In this document: positions 6,874 to 14,315 of the stretch, piece by piece
Layout of the letters: every line of letters starts with the position of its first letter
Position numbering within the stretch: the stretch's first letter is position 1
Assembly (NCBI GenBank): GCA_012516015.1
Contig: JAAYXG010000044.1
Location: 1 to 15,625 of the forward strand
Length of the DNA stretch: 15,625 nucleotides
Source of the DNA: Lysobacteraceae bacterium
GTDB lineage: Bacteria; Pseudomonadota; Gammaproteobacteria; Steroidobacterales; Steroidobacteraceae
Direction: 5' to 3'
The notes under the pieces: model-generated
What the model saw: only the letters and a program-made list of their open reading frames with translations
Database searches by the model: none
Told to the model about the DNA's origin: nothing
Position numbers and translations under genes: made by a program

Positions 6874-6888
6874 TTTCATGAATAGTGC
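6854..6888. repeat. Diverged heptanucleotide array (CATGACT type)
   Basis: Units CATGACT, CGCGACT, CATGATT, TTCATGA, ATAGTGC can be read in one 7-base phase. The first three resemble the GACTCGT/GATTCGT word of the arrays flanking pqqE at the other end of the pqq operon. Confidence 0.45.
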
Positions 6889-6893
6889 TCGTA

Positions 6894-6921
6894 TTGCCCT
6901 TGCGCTTCGCGAGCGTGTAAT
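6894..6921 (+). promoter_or_regulatory. Candidate sigma-70 promoter for the two-component operon
   Basis: TTGCCC (6894-6899, 4 of 6 to the -35 consensus) and TGTAAT (6916-6921, 5 of 6 to the -10 consensus) are separated by 16 bases. Transcription would start near 6928, leaving a leader of roughly 58 bases before the preferred kinase start at 6986. Confidence 0.4.
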
Positions 6922-6952
6922 AAGGTAGATGCGATTCGTCGAGTCATTCTGG

Positions 6953-6987
6953 CCCTGGCCCCATGCCCCACGCCCCACGCCCCGAAT
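6953..6987. repeat. Heptanucleotide array (CCCACGC type) running into the kinase start codon
   Basis: Units CCCTGGC, CCCATGC, CCCACGC, CCCACGC, CCCGAAT are in strict 7-base phase, with two perfect copies. The last unit covers the first two bases of the ATG at 6986. The array occupies the place where a Shine-Dalgarno would normally be. Confidence 0.65.
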
Positions 6988-8389
6988 GAAGCTCCGCACT
7001 CACATCAACCTCATCGTCGGAGCGCTCGGCGCGGTGTTCATCGCGCTCATGCTGATCGTCGAGATCGACCGAACGCGCCTCGCCGTGAGCGAGGAGATCG
7101 CCGCGGCCAATACGGTTGCGACGCAGCTATTGAGCCGAGTCGCCGAGACTTACGAGCGGGACGGCTCGCTTCCTTTGCTCCTGTTCTTGAAGCACCTCGG
7201 CCGCGTGCGCGCGAACGAAATCACGCTGTTCGATGCGCACGGCGAAGTCCTCTACCGCTCGCCGCCTGCGACGTACAAGGCGGGCCGAGAGGCGCCCCGC
7301 TGGTACGCGAGGCTGCTGCTGCCGCCGAGCGCGCCGCGAATCTTCCCGCTCGCCGGCGGCGCGGAGCTCCACATCGAAGCGAATGCTTCGCGCGCTGTCC
7401 TCGACGGATGGGACGACTTCGTGCAGTTGCTCTGGGTCGGCGGTGTCGCGTTCGCGCTCTTGAACGTGCTCGTGTTCTGGCTGGTGAGCCGTGCGCTCGC
7501 GCCATTGCCCGTCATCGCTTCGGGTCTCGAGCGTATCGAGAACGGCGAGCTCTCCTATCGTCTGCCGCCCTTCTCGGGAACCGAAGCTGCCCTCATCGGC
7601 GCCGCCTTCAACCGCATGGCCACCGCGGTCGAGGGCAAGCGGCAAGCCGAGCTCGAGGCGCGCGATGCCGAAGCGCGGCTCGCAGAACGGCGCGAGCTGT
7701 CGCAGCTCATCGAGCAGCGTTTGGACGAGGAACGCCGCTCGATCGCGCGTGAGCTGCACGATGAGTTCGCACAATCGGTCACGGCGATCCGCACGCTCGC
7801 GGTCGCGATACTCGGGCGCGAGCAAAACGCGGAGGCGACGCGCGAAGCTGCGCACATGATCTCGAAGGAAGCCGCGCGCCTGTACGATGCGATGCACAGC
7901 CTCATTCCGCGCCTCGCTCCGATCGCGCTCGACACGCTCGGGCTCGCGGAAACGTTGCGTGGCTTGATCGAGGAATGGCAGAAGCGCACGCCTGACGTGC
8001 GCATCTCCTTCGAGCAGCAGCTACCGTCGCGCCTCGGCACCAGCATGACGCTCACGATCTATCGCGTCGTGCAAGAAGCACTGATGAACGCCCTTCGCCA
8101 TGCGAAGGCCAAGCACGTCGACATTCGCATCGAAACGCGCGGCGACCGTATCGTCGTGGGCGTCGTCGACGACGGCGTCGGTTTGGCATCCGACTGGTCG
8201 CGTCCAGGAAGCTTCGGCATACGAGGCTTGCGGGAGCGCGTGCTGGGGTTGCATGGGCATTTTCACATCGCGAACCGGACCGATGGCTCGGGCGTAGAAA
8301 TCGTTGCGGAGATTCCGCTCGAGCACGATGATGAGCTGAAAACCGGTTCGACGACCGAGGAACGGCATGATACGCGTGCTGCTGGTTGA
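6986..8389 (+). CDS. Sensor histidine kinase, LapD/MoxY-type periplasmic domain, HAMP, HisKA_3, HATPase
   Basis: From ATG 6986 the kinase has 467 residues. A membrane helix at about 8-26 and another at about 147-169 bracket a periplasmic domain resembling the LapD/MoxY N-terminal domain (EITLFDAHGEVLYRSPP, later WDDFVQLL). HAMP follows (about 166-220), then a charged coiled coil, then the NarX/UhpB-type HisKA_3 box RSIARELHDEFAQSVTAIR with phospho-acceptor His258. The ATPase domain shows the N box QEALMNALRHA (Asn368), the G1 box VDDGVGL and the G2 box GSFGIRGLRERV. An upstream ATG at 6929 would add 19 residues (WPWPHAPRP-like) that are a translated heptamer repeat, so it is disfavoured, but 6986 lacks a Shine-Dalgarno. 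The gene overlaps the response regulator by 23 bases and diverges from pqqABCDE. MoxY-like kinases are known in control of methanol and PQQ-enzyme metabolism; the link here is inferred. Confidence 0.92.
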   Translation: MKLRTHINLIVGALGAVFIALMLIVEIDRTRLAVSEEIAAANTVATQLLSRVAETYERDGSLPLLLFLKHLGRVRANEITLFDAHGEVLYRSPPATYKAGREAPRWYARLLLPPSAPRIFPLAGGAELHIEANASRAVLDGWDDFVQLLWVGGVAFALLNVLVFWLVSRALAPLPVIASGLERIENGELSYRLPPFSGTEAALIGAAFNRMATAVEGKRQAELEARDAEARLAERRELSQLIEQRLDEERRSIARELHDEFAQSVTAIRTLAVAILGREQNAEATREAAHMISKEAARLYDAMHSLIPRLAPIALDTLGLAETLRGLIEEWQKRTPDVRISFEQQLPSRLGTSMTLTIYRVVQEALMNALRHAKAKHVDIRIETRGDRIVVGVVDDGVGLASDWSRPGSFGIRGLRERVLGLHGHFHIANRTDGSGVEIVAEIPLEHDDELKTGSTTEERHDTRAAG

Positions 8390-9002
8390 CGATCACACCG
8401 TCGTGCGCTTCGGGTTTCGCTTGCTGCTCGAAGGCGCTGCGGACGTGCAAGTGGTCGGCGAGGCGGACTCGGGCGAGAGCGCCTATGCGATGTATCCGCG
8501 GTGCGAGCCCGATATCGTCATCATGGATCTGTCGATGCCAGGGATGGGCGGTATCGAAGCCTTGAAGCGCATTCGCACTCACTATCCTGACGCCCGCCTG
8601 CTCGCGCTGTCGGCACACGACGATGCAATGCATGCACGTCGCGCGCTCGTGCAAGGGGCGCTCGGATTCTTGTCGAAGCGCAGCGCCCCGGAGGTGCTGC
8701 TGGAGGCGGTCAGAAGCGTCGCGGCGGGCAACCGCTACCTCGATCCGTCGCTCGCACAAGAGCTCGCCCTCGCGGAAATCGACGGCGTGAGCGAGACACC
8801 GCTCGAGCGCTTGTCCGAACGCGAGTTCGAAGTGTTCCTGCGTCTCGCACGCGGTGCGGCCGTACAAGCGATCGCCAACGATCTCAACCTCTCTGCATCG
8901 ACGGTCGGAACGCACCTCTACAACATCAAGCAGAAGTTGGGTGCGAGCAATCAAGCGGAGCTGACGTTGATCGCGCTTCGGGCGGGGCTCATCGAAGTTT
9001 GA
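8367..9002 (+). CDS. LuxR/NarL-family response regulator
   Basis: A 211-residue regulator with the receiver domain at residues 1-120 and a LuxR-type helix-turn-helix at about 148-209. The acidic pair is Asp8-Asp9, the phosphorylation site Asp54 (VIMDLSMPGMGG), the switch residue Ser82 and the conserved lysine Lys104 (FLSKRSAPE). The DNA-binding part shows LSEREFEVF, AIANDLNLSASTVGTHLYNIKQKLG. Its start overlaps the kinase gene by 23 bases, with Shine-Dalgarno GAGGA 5 bases upstream, so it is the kinase's partner and probably translated from the same message. Members of this group bind inverted repeats as dimers; the divergent pqq/kinase region is the natural place to look for a site. It converges on the modular lipoprotein gene with a 30-base gap. 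Confidence 0.95.
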   Translation: MIRVLLVDDHTVVRFGFRLLLEGAADVQVVGEADSGESAYAMYPRCEPDIVIMDLSMPGMGGIEALKRIRTHYPDARLLALSAHDDAMHARRALVQGALGFLSKRSAPEVLLEAVRSVAAGNRYLDPSLAQELALAEIDGVSETPLERLSEREFEVFLRLARGAAVQAIANDLNLSASTVGTHLYNIKQKLGASNQAELTLIALRAGLIEV

Positions 9003-9032
9003 GAGTCGCCCGCCGCGCGCAGCCGCTCACGC

Positions 9033-10715
9033 TCAATTGCAGACGATCTGTACCTCGACATCGCGATCCTCGACCAGGCCGCTTCCGTTCTGCGGCGTGC
9101 ATTGCTGGGCGGGGAAGATCGGGCCGCCCACGACCGTCACGTTATACGGTTGTCCGCTCAAGATCGTCGTCGGAAACCAGTACGTCCCATCCACGTGCAC
9201 GAGAACGTCTTCGGTGTCGTTGTTGCGCAGGCGCAGACTGAATCCTCTGAGTCCGGACACGACGGCACTCACTGCGAAGCGGCTCGTCTCGCAGCTCACG
9301 TCAATGCTCGTGACGTTATCGCTGGGCATCGTACCGACGCCGTTCGTCACCGTGCACACTTGAGTAACGTTGCGCGGCTGCACGGCAACCGTCACGTCGT
9401 AGGGCGCGCCGGCCTGCAGCGATGTTGCGAAGGTAAACGACCCATCCGCAGCGACCGCGAGGTCATCCTCGCCATTGTTTTGCAGGATCAGGCCGGATCC
9501 GGCGAGGCCCGAGACCGCTCCGCCGAGCATGAATTCGACCGTCACGCACTGGACGCGCACGCTCGTGACGTTCGCCTCGGCGACGATACCGGTCGATTCC
9601 GTAACGGTGCATTCTTGCGCCGGGCTCTTCGGTTGAGCTGCGACGTCGACTTCGTACGTACGACCGCTCTCGATCGCGGTCGCGAACGTGAACTCACCGT
9701 CTTCGGTGACGGTAAGGTCATCCGTTCCGTTGTTGCGTAGGATCAGACCGGACCCGGCCAGCCCGCCGACCACCCCGCCGATCGTGAACTCGCGTCTAGT
9801 GCACGTGACACTCACGTCAGTCACATCCGCCGTCGTGACCGTTCCGCTGCCGTTCGTGACCGTGCAGGCTTGCGCGGGATTCGACGGCTGAACTTGCACG
9901 ACGACATCGTAGCTGCCGCCGCTCGCGATTCGCCCTGGAAACGAGAACGTACCGTCGCTCTCGACTTCGACCGTTTCGTTGCTGTTCTGCAGCACCAAAC
10001 GATCGCCTTCCAAGCCGACAACCGTGCCGCTCACCGCGAACGTATCCGTAGCGCAGGTCACGCTAGCGCTGCTCGCGGCGCCGGAACCGACGACACCGCT
10101 CGCATTAGCAACCGTGCACGTCTGCGACGGCGCGTCCGGCTGCACGCTCACGATGATCTCGTAGGCGGAACCGCTTGCGAGTGCGTTCGGGAACGTGAAC
10201 GCACCGTTCGATGCGATCGGAAGCGTATCCGCGCCGTTCAACTCGAGCACGAGACCGCGACCCTCGAGCCCTGAAACCGTTCCCCCGACGCTAAACGATT
10301 CCGTGCTGCAGACGACCGCTACGTTGACGACATCCTCGGCGCCGACGACGCCTGCGCCATTCGATACCGTGCATGTTTGTGCGGGATTGCTCGGCTGCGT
10401 AGCCACCGCGACGGCATACGATGCACCGCTCGCAGGCCCGTCGGGAAATAGAAAGCTCCCGTTGCGCACGACGGACGTATCGCCCGCGCCGTTCAACTGC
10501 AACACGAGTCCCGAGCCCAACAGCCCACTCACTTCCCCGCCGATCGTGTAGGTATCCGGCGGATTCGCCGGCTGTGTCGGCGGCTGTTCGACTGCACCGT
10601 CCGAGCTCACGCTCCCGCGACCGTTCGAGCATCCAATCGCGCCGAGCAGGATGCAGCAAGCTGCGAGGCTTGCCGCACGGCGCAGCCATCTCGAATCGCT
10701 CGCGATACTCGGCAT
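9033..10715 (-). CDS. Secreted lipoprotein of six tandem ~84-residue modules
   Basis: From ATG 10715 the product is 560 residues; AGGAG at 10727-10731 precedes it, whereas ATG 10760 would put 15 polar residues before the signal. Residues about 1-28 are a lipoprotein signal (RWLRRAASLAACCILLGAIG) with Cys29 as the likely lipidated residue. A short Pro/Gln-rich linker leads to six modules from residue 55 to the end. Each reads roughly as GGxVSGLxGSGLxLxNNG, DGxFTF, SGxxYxVxV, QPxxPxQxCTV, then V-x-V-x-C. The two conserved Cys per module could form a disulfide in an Ig-like beta sandwich. Similar modules recur in large surface and secreted proteobacterial proteins, without a known activity. Modules 4 and 5 are most alike; module 6 is most diverged. 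No enzymatic domain is present. Confidence 0.88.
   Translation of the reverse strand: MPSIASDSRWLRRAASLAACCILLGAIGCSNGRGSVSSDGAVEQPPTQPANPPDTYTIGGEVSGLLGSGLVLQLNGAGDTSVVRNGSFLFPDGPASGASYAVAVATQPSNPAQTCTVSNGAGVVGAEDVVNVAVVCSTESFSVGGTVSGLEGRGLVLELNGADTLPIASNGAFTFPNALASGSAYEIIVSVQPDAPSQTCTVANASGVVGSGAASSASVTCATDTFAVSGTVVGLEGDRLVLQNSNETVEVESDGTFSFPGRIASGGSYDVVVQVQPSNPAQACTVTNGSGTVTTADVTDVSVTCTRREFTIGGVVGGLAGSGLILRNNGTDDLTVTEDGEFTFATAIESGRTYEVDVAAQPKSPAQECTVTESTGIVAEANVTSVRVQCVTVEFMLGGAVSGLAGSGLILQNNGEDDLAVAADGSFTFATSLQAGAPYDVTVAVQPRNVTQVCTVTNGVGTMPSDNVTSIDVSCETSRFAVSAVVSGLRGFSLRLRNNDTEDVLVHVDGTYWFPTTILSGQPYNVTVVGGPIFPAQQCTPQNGSGLVEDRDVEVQIVCN
9036..10553 (-). repeat. Six in-gene tandem repeats of about 252-255 bp
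   Basis: In coding order the modules occupy approximately 10553-10299, 10298-10044, 10043-9792, 9791-9537, 9536-9282 and 9281-9036. Five have 84-85 codons and the last has 82. The clearest shared protein words are GSGLxLxNNG and QxCTVxNG. The unit size is constant to within three codons, consistent with unequal duplication. Confidence 0.85.
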
Positions 10716-10758
10716 CGAGATCGTCTCTCCTCTGTCGGTCTTTGGACCAGGCAATGTC

Positions 10759-10797
10759 ATACCGACACGACGGGCAGAATGTTCCGTGCGTCGGTAT
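10759..10797. promoter_or_regulatory. Interrupted inverted repeat in the divergent lipoprotein/chemoreceptor region
   Basis: ATACCGAC (10759-10766) is the exact reverse complement of GTCGGTAT (10790-10797). Inside, ACGG (10770-10773) pairs with CCGT (10784-10787). The element spans 39 bases in the 165-base gap between the divergent genes and could be an operator for both or a leader hairpin for the chemoreceptor. I see no convincing sigma-70 or flagellar (sigma-28) promoter around it. Confidence 0.4.
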
Positions 10798-10880
10798 TTC
10801 TCCTGCGGCGCGTGGCAATCCGGATGGCTAGGCTACAAAGGACGCGACGGTCTCGAGCGCTGTCGGGGAGGAGGCTTTCA

Positions 10881-12449
10881 ATGCGCTTTTTCGTGTCACA
10901 AGAAAACCGGATCGGGCGATACGCGGCGATGCTGCACGCCGAGCTACCCGATGTTCATGTGGACCCGACGAGGCGGATCGAGGTGGCGGGACGGTCGACG
11001 CCCGCACTGCTGAACGGTCCCGACGTGCTCAATCTCGATTGCACGATTCCCGATCGCTTCACGGCAAGCACGGGCGTCACCGCAACCCTCTTCGTCCGAA
11101 GCGGAAACGAGTTCGTCCGAGTCTCGACGTCCGTCAAGAAACAGACCGGCGAGCGGGCGGTAGGCACGACGCTGAGTCACGCGCATCCCGGGTATGCGCG
11201 CTTACTCTCCGGGCAATCCTATGTCGGCTATGCGACGCTCTTCGGCACTCAATATCTGACGCAATACGATCCTCTGCGCGATGCGCACGGCCAAATCATC
11301 GGTGCGCTCTACGTCGGCATCGACGTGAGCGCGGAGCGACGCCTCGACCTCGGCGTCAAGCTCGCGTCGGTCTGCTTCTTGCTCGCGGCGCTGATTGCGC
11401 TGCTGCTGATCGAGAGCTTTTCGGGCAACGCGGAGCGCGTGACCGGAACGGAGCTCGCAGGCATTCGCAACCTGCACTTTGCCCTCGGCCTCGCGGCAGC
11501 TGCCGCGCTGGCAGTCGCGATTCTGCTGTTCGTGCGCGCGACATTGACGAAGCCGCTTCGCGAGGCACGCAGCGTCGCACAGCGCTTATCCGTCGGAGAT
11601 CTGACCTCGTTGATCCACGTCGATCGCAACGACGACATGGGACAGCTCATGCAAGCGATCAACGGCATCAGTCAGGGACTGAGCGAGATCGTCGGCAACG
11701 TCCGGGAAGGATCGAACGAAATCGCGGCGGCCTCGCGCGAGATCGCAACGGGCAATGCAGATCTCTCGACGCGAACGTCCGAGCAAGCCGCCTCGCTCGA
11801 GGAGGTTGCCTCATCGATGACGGAGCTGACCACAGCGGTTCGCCACACCGCCGACAGCGCGGAGCAGGCGAACCGGCTCGCGCTCGACACCTCGACGATA
11901 GCCGCGCAGGGTCGCAAGGTCGTGGACGATCTGATCGCCGGCATGAGCTCGATCAAAACGAGCTCGCACGAAATCGAGCGCATCGTCGGAGAGATCGAAG
12001 ACATCGCCTTCCAGACGAACATTCTCGCGCTCAATGCTGCGGTGGAAGCCGCGCGCGCGGGCGAGCATGGCCGCAGCTTCAGCGTCGTGGCAGCGGACGT
12101 TCGCAATCTCGCTCAGCGTTCGGGAAGCGCCGCGAAGGAAATCAAGACACTCATCGGGGACTCCGTGCTCAAGATCGATCATGGCAGCGCGCTTGCGGAT
12201 GCGGCGGGCCGCACGATGAGCGATGTCGTCGCGTCGGTAAAGCGCGTCACCGATGTCATGGCGGAGATCTCCGAAGCCAATCGCCAACAGGCAATCGGCA
12301 TCGAACAGGTCAACGTCGCGATGGGGCGAATGGATGAGATGACCCAACGCAATGCCGCACTCGTCGAAGAAGCCGCTGCCGCGGCAGAGAGCCTGCATGC
12401 GCAAGCGGAACGGCTCCAGCAAGCGGTGGCGGCATTCAAGCTGCCCTAG
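10881..12449 (+). CDS. Methyl-accepting chemotaxis protein with Cache domain, lacking an N-terminal membrane helix
   Basis: ATG 10881 is preceded by a strong purine-rich site (GGGGAGGAGG, 10865-10874), giving 522 residues. Residues about 8-150 are a Cache sensor of the Cache_3/Cache_2 type (RIEVAGRSTPALLNG, TGVTATLFVRSGNEFVRVSTS, YDPLRDAHGQIIGALYVGIDVS). Two membrane helices follow, at about 160-178 and 199-219, only 20 residues apart. Then HAMP (about 216-270) and the signalling hairpin, whose tip DIAFQTNILALNAAVEAARAGEHGRSFSVVAADVR (375-408) binds CheA/CheW. The first membrane helix and leading helix normally found before a Cache domain are missing. An earlier in-frame ATG (10779) adds only basic, non-hydrophobic residues. 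There is no C-terminal CheR/CheB-tethering pentapeptide. No che gene is in the window. Confidence 0.93.
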   Translation: MRFFVSQENRIGRYAAMLHAELPDVHVDPTRRIEVAGRSTPALLNGPDVLNLDCTIPDRFTASTGVTATLFVRSGNEFVRVSTSVKKQTGERAVGTTLSHAHPGYARLLSGQSYVGYATLFGTQYLTQYDPLRDAHGQIIGALYVGIDVSAERRLDLGVKLASVCFLLAALIALLLIESFSGNAERVTGTELAGIRNLHFALGLAAAAALAVAILLFVRATLTKPLREARSVAQRLSVGDLTSLIHVDRNDDMGQLMQAINGISQGLSEIVGNVREGSNEIAAASREIATGNADLSTRTSEQAASLEEVASSMTELTTAVRHTADSAEQANRLALDTSTIAAQGRKVVDDLIAGMSSIKTSSHEIERIVGEIEDIAFQTNILALNAAVEAARAGEHGRSFSVVAADVRNLAQRSGSAAKEIKTLIGDSVLKIDHGSALADAAGRTMSDVVASVKRVTDVMAEISEANRQQAIGIEQVNVAMGRMDEMTQRNAALVEEAAAAAESLHAQAERLQQAVAAFKLP

Positions 12450-12452
12450 GGA

Positions 12453-12494
12453 GGGCTCTGGGCTCTGGGCTCTGGGCTCTGGGCTCTGGGCTCT
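12453..12494. repeat. Six perfect GGGCTCT heptamers
   Basis: GGGCTCT occurs six times head to tail without a mismatch, then breaks off in GGCTGG. The array begins 3 bases after the chemoreceptor stop and ends 12 bases before the stop of the convergent cyclase gene, filling nearly the entire 57-base gap. It is the freshest-looking of the heptamer arrays and a likely slippage site. Confidence 0.97.
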
Positions 12495-12506
12495 GGCTGG
12501 ACCTGA

Positions 12507-14315
12507 CTACGCGACGCGATTGCGGCCGGAGAGCTTCGCGACGTATAGCTGCGCATCGGCTGCCTCGAGCAGGTCGTCCACGCGCGCGGAGCCGTCCCAC
12601 TGCGTGAGCCCGATGCTGACGCTCACCCGAAGGTCGGGATGCACTTCACGCCAATCGTGCGAATCGACGGCGCTACGCAAACGTTCGCAAAGCGCGAGCG
12701 CCTCCTCGAGCGGGGTGCTCGGCATCAGCAGCGCGAACTCATCGCCGCCGATTCGTGCGATCAGATCGGTTTCCCGGCAGAGGTTGCGCATCAAGCCCGC
12801 GCTTCGACGGAGCGCCTCGTCTCCGATCGGATGGCCGAGCTTGTCGTTGACGAGCTTGAAGCAATCGAGATCCGCAATCGCCACGGTGAGCGGATGATTG
12901 ACGGCCTGCGCCACCTCGATCTCGGCAGCGAGCCGCTTGCCGAACTGACGACGATTCGCGACGCCCGTCAAAGCGTCTTCCTGCGACTCGCGCTCGAGCG
13001 CGAGGCTCCGCTCGCGCAGCGCCGCAATCAATCGCTCCTTCTCGAAATTCGCCCTTTCGAGATCGCGGGTGCGCTGCGCGACGCGAACCTCCAAGCGCCG
13101 TCGATAATCCTCCAGCTCTTCGAAAGCGAGCGCATCGGCAACGGCTTGTGCGACCTGTTCGGCGAGCTTCTGCATGAGGTGTAGATCCGCGAGCGAATAA
13201 GCGCGCGCTTGCGTATGCTGCACGCTCAGCACGCCGATGACTTGTCCTCGCTCGACGAGCGGCACGACGACGAACGAGCCGGTCTCCTTCTCCGTTTCAT
13301 CGACGCGCCGTTTGAGCTCCTCGTCCATGCGGCTCGCATCCTCGACCAGAACGGCTCGCGCGGTATCGACGACGTAGCCGAAGATGCCGGTGTCGAGCGG
13401 CTTCGTTCGTGCGCTCATGCGCTCGCCGCGCCGTTCATGAACTCTGAGCTCGAGTACCCGCCTGTCGCGGTCGACGAGCACGAGATAGAACTCGTCGAAG
13501 CCGAACAAGCTGCGCGTCTCGGAGAGGATGCGCTCGCCGAGCTCGTCCACTCGTCGCGCCCCGTGCAGCACGCGCCCGACGTCGAACAGCTTCGCGATCG
13601 GTCCTCGTTCCGCATCCGCCGCGCTCAACGACTGATCGATACTGTTGAAGCTCAGCACGAACACGACCATGAGCCCGAGGAAGAGCACGAGCGCCGAGTA
13701 TGCACCCGTGTTGTAAAGAAGTGCCGCGAGGACGCCCGCCGGAAAGAAAATCAAATCGGAAGCGGCATACGCAGGCGTGACGATGCGCCGAACGTCGCGC
13801 CCATCGAGCTTGAAGAACGCCGCCATGGAAGCGATGTTGACGACTTGCGCCGCGAACGCCATGGCGACGAGCGCAAGAACCGTCTCCCAGGAAAACGCGG
13901 TCAGCGGGTGATCTCCGCCGAGCGCGATATAGAGATGGCCCGCGGCAAGCAGCATGAGCGCGGTCATCGCGGCGTTATGGACGCCTCGAAGAAGCCCGAA
14001 GGCGATCGATCCGTGGCTATAGCGCCGACTGACGATCGGCCAAATGAGCGAAGCGGCCGCGCAGATCGCAGCCGCAACGGCTGGCGAGAAAGCCAGCAAC
14101 AGGCCGATCTGCGGGACGCGCTCCATCGAGATGAGCCCGACCCGCGGTGCTTGCACGCCGAACTGCCAGACGAAGAGCGACGCAAGGATCGCAAGCGCGA
14201 TCACCCAGAGTGGCGGGAAAGCGGCACCCGACTGCAGCGCGGCGGTGAGCCAAACGCCCGCACCCACCGCGAGACAAAGCGAGTAGACGAGCAGCATCGC
14301 GTAGCGCGATTTCAT
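12507..14315 (-). CDS. Membrane diguanylate cyclase (multi-pass N-terminus, GAF, GGDEF)
   Basis: From ATG 14315 the protein has 602 residues. Residues 1 to about 230 hold six or seven hydrophobic segments, a membrane sensory module I cannot assign to a named MASE family. Residues about 238-395 are a GAF domain. A coiled coil (about 398-445, LEVRVAQRTRDLERANFEKE) leads to the GGDEF domain (about 446-602), which makes cyclic di-GMP from two GTP. The active site is intact (GGDEF 523-527) and an inhibitory I-site RxxD (Arg514, Asp517) lies five residues before it, so product inhibition is expected. An ATG at 14402 would add 29 polar residues taken from the promoter region and is disfavoured. No Shine-Dalgarno is obvious. 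No EAL domain is present. The gene diverges from the CPBP protease. Confidence 0.93.
   Translation of the reverse strand: MKSRYAMLLVYSLCLAVGAGVWLTAALQSGAAFPPLWVIALAILASLFVWQFGVQAPRVGLISMERVPQIGLLLAFSPAVAAAICAAASLIWPIVSRRYSHGSIAFGLLRGVHNAAMTALMLLAAGHLYIALGGDHPLTAFSWETVLALVAMAFAAQVVNIASMAAFFKLDGRDVRRIVTPAYAASDLIFFPAGVLAALLYNTGAYSALVLFLGLMVVFVLSFNSIDQSLSAADAERGPIAKLFDVGRVLHGARRVDELGERILSETRSLFGFDEFYLVLVDRDRRVLELRVHERRGERMSARTKPLDTGIFGYVVDTARAVLVEDASRMDEELKRRVDETEKETGSFVVVPLVERGQVIGVLSVQHTQARAYSLADLHLMQKLAEQVAQAVADALAFEELEDYRRRLEVRVAQRTRDLERANFEKERLIAALRERSLALERESQEDALTGVANRRQFGKRLAAEIEVAQAVNHPLTVAIADLDCFKLVNDKLGHPIGDEALRRSAGLMRNLCRETDLIARIGGDEFALLMPSTPLEEALALCERLRSAVDSHDWREVHPDLRVSVSIGLTQWDGSARVDDLLEAADAQLYVAKLSGRNRVA

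Noticed and set aside
9102..9740. Plus-strand frames opposite the modular lipoprotein, some repeating with the module period
   Set aside because: Their apparent repeats simply mirror the 255-base modules on the other strand; no signal, start site or family supports them.
10715..10881. Search for a flagellar (sigma-28) promoter ahead of the chemoreceptor
   Set aside because: No TAAAG-like and GCCGATAA-like pair at a suitable spacing was found.
11039..12337. Plus-strand 432-residue frame inside the chemoreceptor gene
   Set aside because: It is a shifted-frame shadow: Arg-rich with no domain, fully covered by the well-conserved chemoreceptor frame.
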